NCBI GenBank assembly: GCA_963932465.1
Contig: OZ010786.1
Location: forward strand, 272,150,411-272,214,410
Reading direction: 5' to 3'
DNA length: 64,000 nt
Origin: Maratus speciosus
Lineage: Eukaryota; Arthropoda; Arachnida; Araneae; Salticidae
Shown one piece after another: positions 12,951 through 23,912 of this stretch (position 1 is the stretch's first letter; each line of letters opens with the position of its first letter). A model generated the notes under the pieces. It had not been told where the DNA came from. It saw only the letters and a program-made list of their open reading frames with translations, and made no database searches. A program made the translations under genes and the position numbers.

Positions 12951-13560
12951 ATGCGTGATTCGGATATCAATTTATTAAATGAAGCTTCTGAACTAATCAG
13001 TTTTTTAAAAAATAATACAGAATATTCTATAAAATTTTTAGACGAACTGGTGGACAAATTAAATGAATATCAAAGATCTAGATAATACCCTTATCAGTAA
13101 GTTTAATGCGAATAAAATTCTTAGTTGTAATAAATTGGATCCGAAAGGGATATCATATAGATCTAATAACATTACATTATAATGAAAAATATGCATTCTG
13201 CTAACAGTGTTATTTCAGCACGGGAAGATCATGTTAATACTGAATTCAGAAAATTACAGATCCCAAATTTATAAATAATTTGTTTTTTGATGAACTAGAT
13301 AAATTTCTTTAATTTTTGAATTAATTTGAAGCTGCTGTAGATAAAAATTTAAACGAAACAGTTGTCGAGAAATTTAGTTACTTCATAAACTTGGTTTCAG
13401 AAATAACTGCAAATTTAATTCGTGCCATTAGTTTGATAGGAAACAATTACGCAGAGGCTATTTCGCTTTTGAAAGAGTGATATGTTACGCATGATATTCT
13501 CATACTATGGCTGACAGGAAATTTTCTAAAATTTTATCTTGAATACGACTGTTTTCGTAA
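12951..13560 (+). pseudogene. BEL/Pao retrotransposon gag relic (DUF1759-like)
   Basis: A 44-codon frame begins with ATG at 12951 (acidic, helix-prone) and stops at 13083. Further protein-like pieces follow in shifting frames. The clearest is 13325-13477, which reads FEAAVDKNLNETVVEKFSYF and then a segment ending NYAEAISLLKE before a TGA at 13478. This order (a short aromatic/acidic lead, a VEKF.Y core, then an A.A.I..L stretch and NY.EAI.LLKE) is the signature of the DUF1759 gag domain of BEL/Pao LTR retrotransposons. Stops at 13083 and 13478, plus several between about 13290 and 13325, show it is long dead. No LTRs, protease, reverse transcriptase or integrase were found next to it. It lies between the two inverted arms at 9020-9850 and 13768-14603. 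The family call is by recognised motif only. Confidence 0.65.
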
Positions 13561-13767
13561 AGAAGTAATCACTATTTTCATAAATAGTTGACATTTAATT
13601 TTATAAATTTTGCAAATCAGGCGAATAATACATTTTAAAATAGTGATATTCAAAAATATATTTTAGTATTTTGCTTGCAACTTTGGCTCATACATGTACA
13701 ACTAAATTATTTACTAAAAATTGTATGCTTGAAAAATTGCTCTGAGATACGTCGTTTAAATATATTG

Positions 13768-14603
13768 AATATAAATCGAATATACAATATACATAAAGAC
13801 ATATTATAACAGGTATTATGAAAAGAAAATACAAATTTCAGAAAAGTCCATACAGTTTATATAACAAGGTACCTCTCTAATTAAAGATTAATTTTTTAAT
13901 CCTTTACATCCTACATGTAGTGCTAAATAGACATTTGTTTAACTAAGAGCTTGGCTAGTTTCTCTTCACAATTAATTACTTCAATATTATCGATGCTACA
14001 GCAATTTCAATTAGTCAACTACGAACCACTGATGTCAGGATTGCAAATGTTAATGGCAGACAGTAATGTACACACTCAACAAACCTACGTGAATCATGAT
14101 ATTCATACTCAATTACTTATGTATGTGAAAGCCATACAGTGAAACTTTGTTAAAACGTCACCGTTTGGAGCCGATGATTATGAGTCTTTAAACGGGGTAC
14201 ACGCAAATTACTATCTATATATTTAAAAGACAGGGCAGTTTCTTTAGTCATCTGGCCTGAGCTTTCTACTAAACAAATTTTGATAATTATTTTTTTTAAA
14301 TCAAAGCAGTTTAATGATGTGTTCGCACTCGCTGTTTTTTAAAATAATCCCATTTTTATATTTTAATTTTAATTTTAATTTTAAAATTCCTTTATGGAAT
14401 TGTTTCACACTGTTGGCAATCAGGTTACTGTCATTGTTGAAGAGAGAAGGGAAACAATCGGAATTACCATATCATTACGCATGCCATTTTCGCATTACAA
14501 TTAAAAATAACTTTAAAAAATATATTGAACACAAAATGACGTCAAGATTTTTTTTTAATCTCATTTTTATTCATAAAACTGTTACATTTCAATATTTTTC
14601 AAT
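13768..14603. repeat. Right arm of the 5.6-kb inverted repeat
   Basis: The sequence complements 9020-9850. A 63-codon frame (13951-14142, plus strand) begins MASFSSQLITSILSMLQQFQ and looks compositionally like protein. Compared with the other arm, the differences inside it include two synonymous changes, three replacements and one nonsense change. That gives no evidence of selection. A longer phenylalanine-rich frame at 14314-14679 runs out of the arm and is not convincing. Confidence 0.75.
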
Positions 14604-15197
14604 TCGTATTATCAATATCATTATATTTAAATATTTTCAGATAATATTATTTGAATATATTCGAATAGTACAAATTTGAGTATTAGAGTCAATAGATGTA
14701 ATGTCGAAACCATAGAGCGGCTTACTTTGCCAAATAATTATGAAGTTAATACACCAGAATTTAACAGTGGAATTCAATCGAAGTCTAAATAAGAAAGAAA
14801 TAGTGAATATAGATTTTAAAAAAAATGTTTTAACTATTTATTATTTAGATACTACAAAATAATTTCTTCATGATAATAAAACTAAACACAGACCTAATTT
14901 TATAGATAAACTATCAAAATTTCGCTTATGATTTTAATATACTATGAACGGATATAAACAAAATACTATTTCAGAAAGAAAATTACGGACTTCTGTAAAT
15001 AAATATTCGTGATTATTCGGTAACATTGGTGATCATAATAGAGAAAAGTGTCATTCTTTAACTTTAAATTTGAAAAATTAAATATTCAAAAGAGGGTGTT
15101 TTCTTTTCTGTTCCGAGTACCAGAAAAAAAAATTTAAAAACATGTATTATCATATCCAAATATAACAAACATTCATAAGATATACAAAATTAAAAAC
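14604..15197. other. AT-rich stretch, no feature recognised
   Basis: No coding sequence, tRNA or terminal repeats were recognised. Confidence 0.4.
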
Positions 15198-15640
15198 TAG
15201 TTGGCCCGCCTGGCACTGCCTAGGCGGAAACTTTAACGAAGTTTCAACGCCTATTTAAACGAAAATCTTTCCATATCCTTCGATCCATATCTATATAATT
15301 CTCTTACAATTTTACCGGTTAGAGAAAAATCCCTGGCGTATTAAACAATAAACAAGGAAACTTTTTTGCTTAGAGTGTAACAATAATTTAAAAATCATAT
15401 ACTTATCGCATCTACATCTAAACAAAAAGAAAAAAATCATGCATCAAGGATAGATTATGAAATACTTCCCAACACATTCAGAATAATGATACAAAACTGT
15501 ACCGTTTAATATGTAAAGATATTATATCTAATTATACCATATGGAAACGCATAACACATTTGAAAGCCCAATTTCAGCTGTTCCCATCTACAATCGGGAA
15601 ATTATCCGAATTCTTTGATCAGCCCTGTATATATTGTACT
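15198..15640. repeat. GC-rich headed repeat fragments
   Basis: At 15198 the words GGCCCGCCTGGCACTGCC and GGCGGAAAC appear. At 15640 a new segment starts with CTAGCAGATCTACCCGGCTT followed by CGCTCGTG. Heads like these (CCCGGCTTCGCTCG) are common at the start of arthropod interspersed repeats. I cannot fix boundaries or class. Confidence 0.35.
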
Positions 15641-15809
15641 AGCAGATCTACCCGGCTTCGCTCGTGTCAATAATAATGGTCCACCAGGGTAAAATACATT
15701 AAAATGAAATAATACGGCAGTGACAATAACTGAGATTGGTGCATTCCCGTCCACGAATCGTTAAAAGACCGATAAGAAATATAAGTAAAATAGTTTTAAT
15801 TGCGTCTAC

Positions 15810-16000
15810 TATTAACTATACCATAATAATGTATATTCCAAACAAATGTCATAACATATATTAAAGTACAGTTATTTGCTTAAAAAGCGTCATTTAAATA
15901 ATAAAAAACATTAAAAATATTAAAAATTTACATGTTTCGACTCTTTCATTGAGTCATCTTCAGAATATATATATATATAAAAAAAACTACAAACACAATG
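15810..16000 (-). repeat. Dispersed repeat with hammerhead-like end, copy 1
   Basis: About 150 bp here align by eye with 35810-35945 in the same orientation. Shared words include TTATTTGCTTAAAAA, ACATTAAAA and TTTACAT, followed by a hairpin of identical design. The conserved end, read on the minus strand, matches the layout of a small hammerhead ribozyme. Confidence 0.6.
15921..15972 (-). ncRNA. Hammerhead-ribozyme-like motif, copy 1
   Basis: Read on the minus strand: CTGAAGA (15957-15963), one extra U, a 5-bp stem GACTC/GAGTC with a 7-nt loop (15939-15955), GAAA (15935-15938), then CATG able to form a 2-bp, 2-nt-loop helix III, then UA. The bases after UA can pair with those before CTGA (AAU with AUU) as helix I. 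This matches the hammerhead order CUGANGA - stem II - GAAA - stem III - UH. Very short stem III is known from newt satellite and Penelope-like element hammerheads. The extra U between CUGANGA and stem II is not canonical. Activity is unproven. Confidence 0.45.
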
Positions 16001-16004
16001 CCAA

Positions 16005-16880
16005 TTGTGACATTATACTGATGATGGCAATGACCTAACCCATAAATTTTGCCTTTACTAAATTTTTTTTAACTTATGATCATCATACAATTTCGTTTTT
16101 CACACTGTCGAATAGAAAAAGTTTCTGTCAAATGAAATTTATTTGAAAATTGTATCTCAATTTTTTCATGTGAATGGATTTTAAAGTAAATTCCAATCAT
16201 GGATATTTTTGATTTGCATGCAGCCAGGGATAAGATTTCCGCATTTTTTCACACCAGTATTTTGTTAGAGTAAATGATATTTCATTTAATCGGGACACTC
16301 TCTTGATTTCACAGAACAACATTTTCTTTAAGAATATACCGGTGTGCAAAAACGTGGAAATCTCATCCGTACATGCAGCCCAGTTACGAAAGATATACCT
16401 GTTTGCTCTTAATGCAATATTATAAAGTAAAGACATTGATGAACTATGAGTAACTCTAGCATCATATTGTTGGTTGCAATAACCTAACCCAATTATAAAT
16501 TTAACTTTTACTGCAATTTGACCTTTAAACATCGCACATTTGATTATTCCAAAATCTAATAGAATACAAAAAGTACTTTCAGTAATTTTTTTTTTGAAAA
16601 GCTTATCTCAATTTACGGATTGTTTATCCATTTTAAATTAATTTTCAATCACGGATGTATTTTTAAATATACCTGTAACCCAATTCAGAAAGATATATCC
16701 GTTTGCTATTAATGCAATTTTATGAAGAAAAGACATATCTATGAGTAACGCCTGGCACCATATTGTTGGTGGCAACAACCTAACCGTACCATAAATTACG
16801 CTTTTATTGCAATTTGATCTCTAAACATCATGCATCCCATTATTCCAACGTCTAACAAAAAAGTCTGTCAGTCATGAAAT
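16005..16880 (+). repeat. Diverged tandem repeat, about 290-bp unit
   Basis: The series CATATTGTTGGTKGCAACAA - CCTAACC - TAAATT.. - TTTTACTGCAATTTGA - CTAAACATC - ATTATTCCAA - AGATATATCCGTTTGC recurs about three times. Anchor points lie near 16016, 16465 and 16757; the last two are 292 bp apart. A further degenerate unit lies at 45240-45560. A 111-codon minus-strand frame (16197-16532) lies inside one unit and is not conserved in the next, so I do not call it a gene. Confidence 0.6.
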
Positions 16881-17529
16881 TTTGTTTAAAAAAGAAAAAA
16901 AGCTTACCCTAAAAAATAGTAGCTATAATTTCTATTTAATATAAATCGTACAAAAATCGTATTTTAATTAACCGTATTCGATACAAATCGTAGAATGTTA
17001 TCACTGCATTCCAGGTATTAAAACATTTATCTAAATGATATAATTAAAGATTACAAAGAAATAGGGAATAAATTGTAGCATCCAGTTTTTAGAGCCAGTT
17101 TGAAATTATATTGATGACATTGACGTCATATCTAGCAAACGATTTTTTTTTTTTTTTTACTATTATCATTTTTCTTATTTGATTCTTGATATTGAAGCGA
17201 CTTCATTAAAATAAATTTTTTAACATTCAACTAAAGTACTTCTACGGTCATTTTAAAACATGCTTAGTTAAAGTTTTTACATAAATATATGAAAAATGTG
17301 CATTTTCTGATTAGAATGTCGTCGATTTCAAAAATGTAAAAATATAGCAGTCGAGTCTGAATTTTTATTGGTTAATAAAACAAAGTACTCGAGTTATCAA
17401 TTTTTTTTTTAATTATTGGGCAGTTTTTTAGATGTGTGGCAACAGGAAAGAAGCTATTGAATTTGAAAATTTAAAATGAGATATTTCTATAATGTTAAAT
17501 TATGTAAGATGATAGAAAAAAGGTATAAA

Positions 17530-17663
17530 TATTGGTCTGGTGATTTTTTAAAGGTGACAGAGATCTATTCCACGTTCTAAAGCCTATGTACAGCGAGTTT
17601 CGTGCAAATCGGTCAAAAACTAAATATTTGTATAAAGGACATACAGACAGAGAACGGCTTATA
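17530..17663 (+). repeat. Repeat tail ending in ACAGACAGAG
   Basis: The text GCGAGTTTCGTGCAAATCGG, then a short A/T stretch and ACATACAGACAGAG, is the style of 3' tail seen on many arthropod interspersed repeats. Similar GGACAGAC tails occur at 19478-19492 and 27125-27175. The body of the element was not delimited. Confidence 0.35.
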
Positions 17664-17665
17664 TA

Positions 17666-19197
17666 CACTGCTCAAAACAATTAAAGGATATTTGAAGTTT
17701 TATAAAAAATAAAGATATAAACGAAATTTTTTTTGCCGAAAATAGAAGAAGAGAATCACAAATGCAAATTTTTTTGGTTTTCAAACTGTGGAGTATGCAA
17801 ATTTTGAGTTCGATGTCAAAAACGTCGCTTCAGCGGCAGCGAATGAAATTTGACTTTCAACTGGATAAAAGAGAATGAAGACAAGGATGATCGGCATTCA
17901 GTGATTGCTTTGTTTCGATGAGTACGATGTCTCAGCGAAGTGATTTGACAGATTCAGAAGCTTTGAGAATTGTTGGTAGGTTAGAAGGGGGCCAAACTCA
18001 AGCCGAAGTAGCGCAAGCCATTTGAGTGTCACAAAGTGTCATTTCCAGGATCTGGAACCATTTTTTGGAGAGTGGATGTGCAGGCCGAAGACCAGGGCAA
18101 GGTCGTAGACGGGCAACAACGCCCAATGAAGATCGGTATTTAGCGTTAACAGCTCGGAGACACCGAACCATGAACGCTACTCTTCTCCAACAACACTTTC
18201 GCTCGGCTACAGGCACCACGATTTCAACTCAGACTGTCCGAAACCGGCTCCAAGCTGTAGGTCTGTATGCTCGCCGACCGATGGTATGGGTTAGATTAAC
18301 ATCAAGGCATCGTCGCGACCGCAGGGAGTGGGCAACCGAACATGTCAACTGGAGGAGAAATGAATGGAGCAATATTCTGTTTTCTGACGAGTCCCGTTTT
18401 TCCGTGCATCCGGATAATAGGCTTATTTTCATCTGGAGGGACCGTGGCAGTAGGAATAATCCTGCGTTCGTGCACGAAAGTGTCAGATTTGGCGGTGGAG
18501 GAGTGTTGGTGTATGGTGGCATCTCCATTGACGGGCGCACTGACCTCTACATCATTCGAGATGGAGCTCTGACTGGTCGTCGATATAGGGATGAGATTCT
18601 CAGACCTATTGTAGTCCCTTACGCTGCAGCAATCGGAGATAACTTCATTTTAATGGACGATAACTGCAGGCCACATCGTGCAAACCTGGTGGAGGATTTC
18701 CTTTTCGAGGAAGGAATCGTTCGAATGGAATGGCCAGCGTGTTCTCCAGACATGAATCCAATCGAGCATGTTTGGTACGCTCTAGGAAGACGAGTTTCTG
18801 GCCGCCAACAACCCCCACAAACTCTCCAAGAACTGGAAAGAGCTCTTCTGGAAGAGTGGGGCAGAATATCCCAACTCGTCATTAATAGCCTCATTGAGTC
18901 CATGCCTCAAAGGTGTTCAACGTTGCTGGCCGCCCGTGGAAACCATACCCCCTACTGAAAATGATTTTCTTTGAAGAAAACACCTTTTCTTATTCTTTTT
19001 TTCTCATATGCACAAATTGTGTTTTTTTCCTTTAGTACACAAATGCGCAATAAAATGCATTTTTTTTCTGCCAAACATGTGTAATTTATTCTCATATAAC
19101 CTACTATGTCTGTCGACCATGTATCAATCAGCTAAACAGTTTGCCAGATACAAAATCCACCTAAAACTGCAATATCCTTTAATTGTTTTGAGCAGTG
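17666..19197 (+). mobile_element. Tc1-like DNA transposon, copy 1 (1532 bp)
   Basis: The element is bounded by TA (17664-17665 and 19198-19199). Its 26-bp terminal inverted repeats begin CACTGCTCAAAACAATTAAA and end with the complement. It contains one transposase frame in the plus direction. A second copy of almost the same length (1531 bp) lies inverted at 31513-33043. In a comparison by eye of about 255 bp at the 5' end I counted about six differences, so the copies are roughly 97-98% identical there. This implies fairly recent activity of the family. Confidence 0.95.
17918..18958 (+). pseudogene. Tc1-family transposase, one nonsense codon
   Basis: The frame opens at ATG 17918 and runs 346 codons to TGA at 18956-18958, interrupted only at codon 36 by TGA (18023-18025). 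The other copy has glycine (GGA) at that place, so one base change caused it. The first ~110 residues form the paired-like helix-turn-helix DNA-binding region ([17 protein letters not shown], then a basic [10 protein letters not shown] linker, an AT-hook-like nuclear-localisation segment). The catalytic domain has D157 (LFSDESRF), D248 (LMDDNCRPH) and E283 (NPIEHVW). The last two are separated by 34 residues, giving the DD34E triad of Tc1 transposases. Such enzymes bind the terminal repeats in the nucleus and cut and paste the element into TA sites. A product could start only downstream of the stop (for example at the GTG at 18026) and would lack the first helix-turn-helix. Overlapping frames on both strands are shadows. 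Confidence 0.95.
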
Positions 19198-19234
19198 TAT
19201 ATATAGATTACCCTATTTTATAGTAATGATCTTG

Positions 19235-19510
19235 TAGTGAAATTCAGTGATTTGTATCAATTTAAATACATTTGAAATACCGTAATTTCGTTAAAATACA
19301 CTTAAAGCGATTTTTCCCCCATTGACTATAATGTAACGGAATTCTTTTGAGTGTCCCTGTAAATGAACTATTAATCCCACATACTTCATATACAATACCA
19401 AACATGGTTTGGTGACCCTAAATAAGGTTTATCAATTGCATGAAAATCCGAGTATATTTACGGGAGTTAGGGCGTGGACAGACGGACAGACAAACCAAAC
19501 GCATAAACAC
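19235..19510 (+). repeat. Degenerate relative of the 174-bp tandem unit
   Basis: This shares the order TTAAAATRCACTT - TTTTTCCCCATTG - TAATGTAACGGAA - TTTTG..TGTCCCTGTAA - AAACTAT with the array at 26407-27103, then ends in GGACAGACGGACAGAC at 19478. Another scrap of the same kind (TTTTGAGTGTCCCCGTAA) lies at about 63248. Confidence 0.5.
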
Positions 19511-19639
19511 TTTTCAACATTGTTGGAGAGTGTTAAAATCTTTTATAGTCTAAGTGTTTTCACTGTAACGAAAACATTTCATGTTTTAACACTCTTTTCT
19601 AATTCATCTTGGGTTTTGTATGGATTTTTCTAATCGGTT

Positions 19640-20245
19640 TTTCACTCCTTGCCATTGCAGATTTATAAACATTATTAACATTATGTTCATAGATGTTTTT
19701 CCGATGGCAATACAACATTTTAATATTTTTAGCATTTAATTATAAATTAATAATGACATTAAGATTCTTTTAAGGTATTACTGCTTTAACCTGCCAAATG
19801 TGACAGATCATCATGCCAAATCACAATCACGTAAATTGGACATGTGACTGCGAAACTGCAACAAAATATTTAATACAATAAAAAGTAAAAATAAAAATAA
19901 AAATAAAGAATGTAGTACGTTAAACAAATACGCTTTAATCAACTAATAATTTCATCTTAATTAAACTCTACTTATACATTGGAAAATCAATTTAGAAATT
20001 TTAAAAGTATAGTTTAAAAAATATTTCATAAAAATATTTTGTTTTCTAATGCCATAGCTTAGAAAAAGAAAACAAGGAAAAGGAAATATAGTTCTTTAAT
20101 AATTCACTAGCTCGGATTTTCTAACAAGTGTGAGTTTTTCATAATCGAATTCGCTGCCCACGCCAAATTGATGTATTGCAGCGAAACTTTATACATATAT
20201 ATAAACATAAGTTGATGTCATGAAATTAGCCTGATTTTCAGATAA
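19640..20245. other. AT-rich stretch, no feature recognised
   Basis: No coding or repeat structure was identified apart from simple A-rich runs near 19875-19905. Confidence 0.4.
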
Positions 20246-20249
20246 ATAT

Positions 20250-21620
20250 TGTCGGAGAACCCGGGCCAGAACGGGGTACTAAGTTTAAAATATGTTTTAA
20301 AAATATAAAAGAGCTAATTAAGAGAGCTGCAAAATTTTTATGAACGCATTATAATGTAATAATCACAAAAATTTTATAATATTGTAAGAAAACAAAAGTA
20401 CGATATATATATTTAATAAAAACATAACATTATGTTATTTGCCCCATTCTGCCCCGGGTATGGGCAGAACGGGGTGGTAAAGACAAGTAATTATAAAAAT
20501 ATATAAAAGTAATGGAAATGCAAAAAAAAAAAAGAAATTGCTCTATATTTATTTAGTTTTAAGTGACTATAAAGGTTTAACTGCAGTTTTTATTGATTTT
20601 GTCCTTTTCTTAAGCCTGTTAACAAAACACACACTAGGACAGGGTCGTCGAACCTTTTCACATCCCCGTGCCAAAAATTTCCCAAAGTATATTTTATATG
20701 ATCATGGCGTGCCAACAATAAAAAAATTTGATTGTCTCAAAAAATAATGAATCAAAATTACTTAAAATTTTGTTGTTAGCGCTAAAAAAAAAACATGGGT
20801 AATATTTGATGTTATACTTTAGAATTTTATTTTTAAAATATAATTTCTGTTGGCCTATTTTAGATGACAAATTAATGTATATCAACTTCGTACTTGGTTA
20901 TTTTTAAGAGAATGCAAGTTGAACTGGACACATTTGACAAGGCGTATTTACTTGAATTTTTCATATTATACATTTTCGAAAAGAATATTTCGCAGAAAAA
21001 AAATATCAAAATAGAGACCAGAATCTACAGCTTTTTGGTGTCTGGGATTGAATTTAATGGGAATTATTGTAATTTTACCATCGGCATTTTTGCTTATAAT
21101 GCCTTTTAATCTTTCTTTTGCGATAATCTACTAATTTTCTCTTATTCTTAAAATTTTGTGAGCCAATATTGAACTAGATTGAGATATATTAAGTTATATT
21201 CCAGTTTCTTCAATCTGTATGACAATGACAATCAACTGAACTAATCGAATTCAGATAAACAGAGACAACATGTAGATTAATAAATCCATTTTGTGAAATT
21301 CTATTATTTTTTAAGTATGACCTGAATCTGTGCCGTGCCAAAAATAATCTGGAGCGTGCCACACAGGGCACGCGTGCCATAGATTCGCCGTCCCTGCACT
21401 AGGACAATCTCATCATCTTCGATATCTATTGACACACAGGAATTGTGTGCTTTTTTTTTTTTTTTTTTTTTTTTTTTTGCACATGGAACAAGCGCATGGA
21501 ACAACATTTAACTGACTTTGAGGAAAATTCACCGCAATATAAACATTCACAGTCATGACAAGTTAGTTAAAAACATTTCGGGGCAGAATGGGATACTTCC
21601 GCATTCCGCCCCAGGGTCAC
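20250..21620. mobile_element. GGGG-type element (member 2), interrupted by a hAT MITE
   Basis: The left end carries CCCGGGCCAGAACGGGGTAC (20259-20278). The right end (about 21577-21615) holds the inverted partner CGGGGCAGAATGGGATACTT and then CCGCCCCAGGG. Inside, TTGCCCCATTCTGCCCCGGG and GGGCAGAACGGGG repeat the terminal word. The design (GGGG-rich ends with a keyword repeated inside) matches the elements at 5049-6857 and 23913-24881, but the keyword differs. The 757-bp hAT MITE at 20640-21396 lies within it. Exact ends are uncertain. Confidence 0.5.
20640..21396. mobile_element. hAT-type MITE, 757 bp, perfect 8-bp target duplication
   Basis: CACTAGGA is duplicated exactly at 20632-20639 and 21397-21404. 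The termini are CAGGGTCGTCGAACC and the complement of CAGGGACGGCGAATC. An 8-bp duplication and CAGGG termini define hAT superfamily elements. Near both ends the word CGTGCCAAAAAT and related CGTGCCA words recur as likely sub-terminal binding sites. No transposase frame is present; small frames inside are not credible. Confidence 0.9.
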
Positions 21621-21704
21621 GATTTAGGTAGGGAGGTAAGGTCACTCGAAAAAGACAGGTAAATAACCGTTTAACTACACGAAACTAAAGACAATTAAAC
21701 GTAT

Positions 21705-21768
21705 TTCAAGCATGGGAAACGACTCAAGGGTGAAAGGTTCCATTCTCCCATTGGCTGTCAAGAAGCAA
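21705..21768 (+). repeat. 64-bp segment repeated inverted at 28238-28300
   Basis: The stretch CGACTCAAGGGTGAAAGGTT and onward (CCATTCTC..CATTGG) is matched in reverse at 28238-28300. The two copies flank the 22143-26078 foldback and the 174-bp array. They may belong to two members of one repeat family. Confidence 0.6.
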
Positions 21769-22444
21769 GAATCCCGTAATTACTTCAAAGTTTACAAGTC
21801 TTGATAATTGAGCAAGGGTAGACACGTCATTCTAAGAAATCAGAAGAAACGCCTCGTTTCTCTGCCAAAAGAAAAAAAAATAAACTTCGCCAAGTGTGAC
21901 TTGAGCTGATTTCAAGTATTATGTTGTAATCATATCAAATTTTCTCTGATATATGCAAGGAATTTTAATTCATTTCCCCTGTAAAAGATATAAACTTAAT
22001 CTCGAAAAACAACGATATGGTACTTTTAAAAATATCCCTTTTTCTGCCTTTCCCTTCATTTCCTTATACTTTTTCTCTAAATATAAAGTGTCTTACACTT
22101 TCTAAATTATAAACTATACCGTGCACGAAAAAGAAAATCTGAGCAATAACTATCTAAAACTATTAGAAGTTGTTTTAATGTACACTACATGGCTATTAAT
22201 AACCGGCAACTTTCAATTTTAGACATGTTGTGTAATGTTTAAAAATGTACTTGTCAGATTCTTCTGGAATTTTAGGATTAAAAAGAAGAGGTTTGACTTC
22301 ATATTTATCAACTTCAATTTGACAAGGAGGACAATTAGACAAGAACAAAAAATTAAAGAAAAAAATAATACTTGGGATCACCCTGTAAAATAAAATGCAC
22401 GAAATGATCTGTCGCTATGGAATATACGTAAGTAGACATTGTAC

Positions 22445-22632
22445 CGAGGCTAACGAGAAAGATAGTCTACCGCGGTGGGTCGGATTCTTCTTTTTTTTAC
22501 AGACCACTGGAGTCACGTGATTCTCGAATGCACCAATGAATGTGTGCGAAAAGAGCATCACGTGACTCCAGCGGTCTGTAAAAAAAGAAGAGTCGGACCC
22601 ACCGCGGTAGCCTGTCTTTCTCGTTAGCCTCG
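22445..22632. mobile_element. 188-bp palindromic MITE with 9-bp target duplication
   Basis: ACATTGTAC flanks both ends exactly (22436-22444 and 22633-22641). The complementary arm of the surrounding foldback has a single ACATTGTAC (near 25814), the empty site. The element is almost entirely an inverted repeat with arms of about 80 bp, beginning CGAGGCTAACGAGAAAGA and containing CTACCGCGGTGGGTC and GGAGTCACGTGAT. A 9-bp duplication suggests a Mutator-like (MULE) origin. Confidence 0.85.
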
Positions 22633-23912
22633 ACATTGTACAATATGTGTACTTATTTGTGTAAGAGTAGCATGTATATTAAGAGAGATATAGAGATTCT
22701 GTTTTAATATTTAAAAAAATTGCATGTTTTTTGCTTATAATATGCAGAGCTTTTAACCAAACTTAACGCCAGTTTCAGAAAAATTGACAAAATGTAGTAG
22801 AAATAAAATAGTGGAACATAAATATATTAAATATTTAAGGAAATATCGGCAGTTGTATAAAATAATTTTTATCTGTGCATGCGCGAAAGATAACAATTAA
22901 CTCTTTGCATAATTTAATAGTCAACTCTATGGAGCAACTTATTAAAAAAATCAGTCAAATATTGTAAAAATTCAGAGAGATATCGTCGTTAGAGTGAGCT
23001 GTTTTTTAGTTTCTCGCTAGAACTCGCTGAATGATAAGGGATTGTCCACAAATTGTTATTTTTAAGTTATCTGACAGCGTCCGGAGCAAGTTTTTTGAAA
23101 AAGCTACTTAATTATAGTTTACCGTTATGTTTAGGAAGATTTTGACTCTAAACTATGATGAAAACGAAAATATAGCCCATAAATTGATTACATTTAGGTA
23201 AATGGAGGAGTTTATGGTAAAATTTCGTGAAATTTAGCCCAATACGCAAAACACTCTACAGTAAATTCAATCGCATATATGTGTATTTTCTGTATACGCA
23301 TAATTTGTATGACCATGGTGAAGACAATAAACTAAAATTTAAGATATATTGGACATTGTTCATGAGATATGAGTCAATAACTTGCAATTTTATTTTTATA
23401 GTGATATTTCAATACCTTTTTGAGAAATCCCGTTTTGCGTATGGAATTTTCACTGAAAAGTTTTCACTTAAAATATATTTATTTAACTGAAACATTTACT
23501 TAACTATATTAAACTTTACTTGACATTTAGTTAACATTTATGTGAATTGGAAATTTACTATATTTATCGATTAAGGTCTTTTTTTGTGTGCCGTTTATAT
23601 CTAAAAGACAGTTTTGGTGAAGGGGAAAAAATTAATACTGAACATTTGCCACTTTCGTTTTCATTAACAGCTATCAAGTAGTTTTTAAATTTTGATAAGT
23701 TATATTTTTTATAATAAAATAAATGTAAGTGTAGATTTGAAAAGTTAAAAATGTGGGCTTTAATAAAATGTAATACAAATAAAACGAAAATTTTAGACAA
23801 AAATCTCATTTTAAACGTAATCAGATTTCCTAATTTGTATACTATTTTTCATTTTTTATTGATACTTTGGTTTAAAAAAGTTAGCACAAAAAAAGACCTT
23901 GATCGATAAGTA

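Noticed and set aside
14314..14679. 121-codon plus-strand frame, rich in F, I and N
   Set aside because: It spans the edge of an inverted-repeat arm, is compositional (T-rich DNA), matches no family I know, and the counterpart arm does not keep it.
16197..16532. 111-codon minus-strand frame
   Set aside because: It lies in one unit of a diverged tandem repeat and is not kept in neighbouring units.
23227..23490. 87-codon frame with a partner in the opposite arm (25024-25215)
   Set aside because: Similarity is explained by the inverted repeat; the partner is shorter because of a frameshift, so there is no sign of selection.
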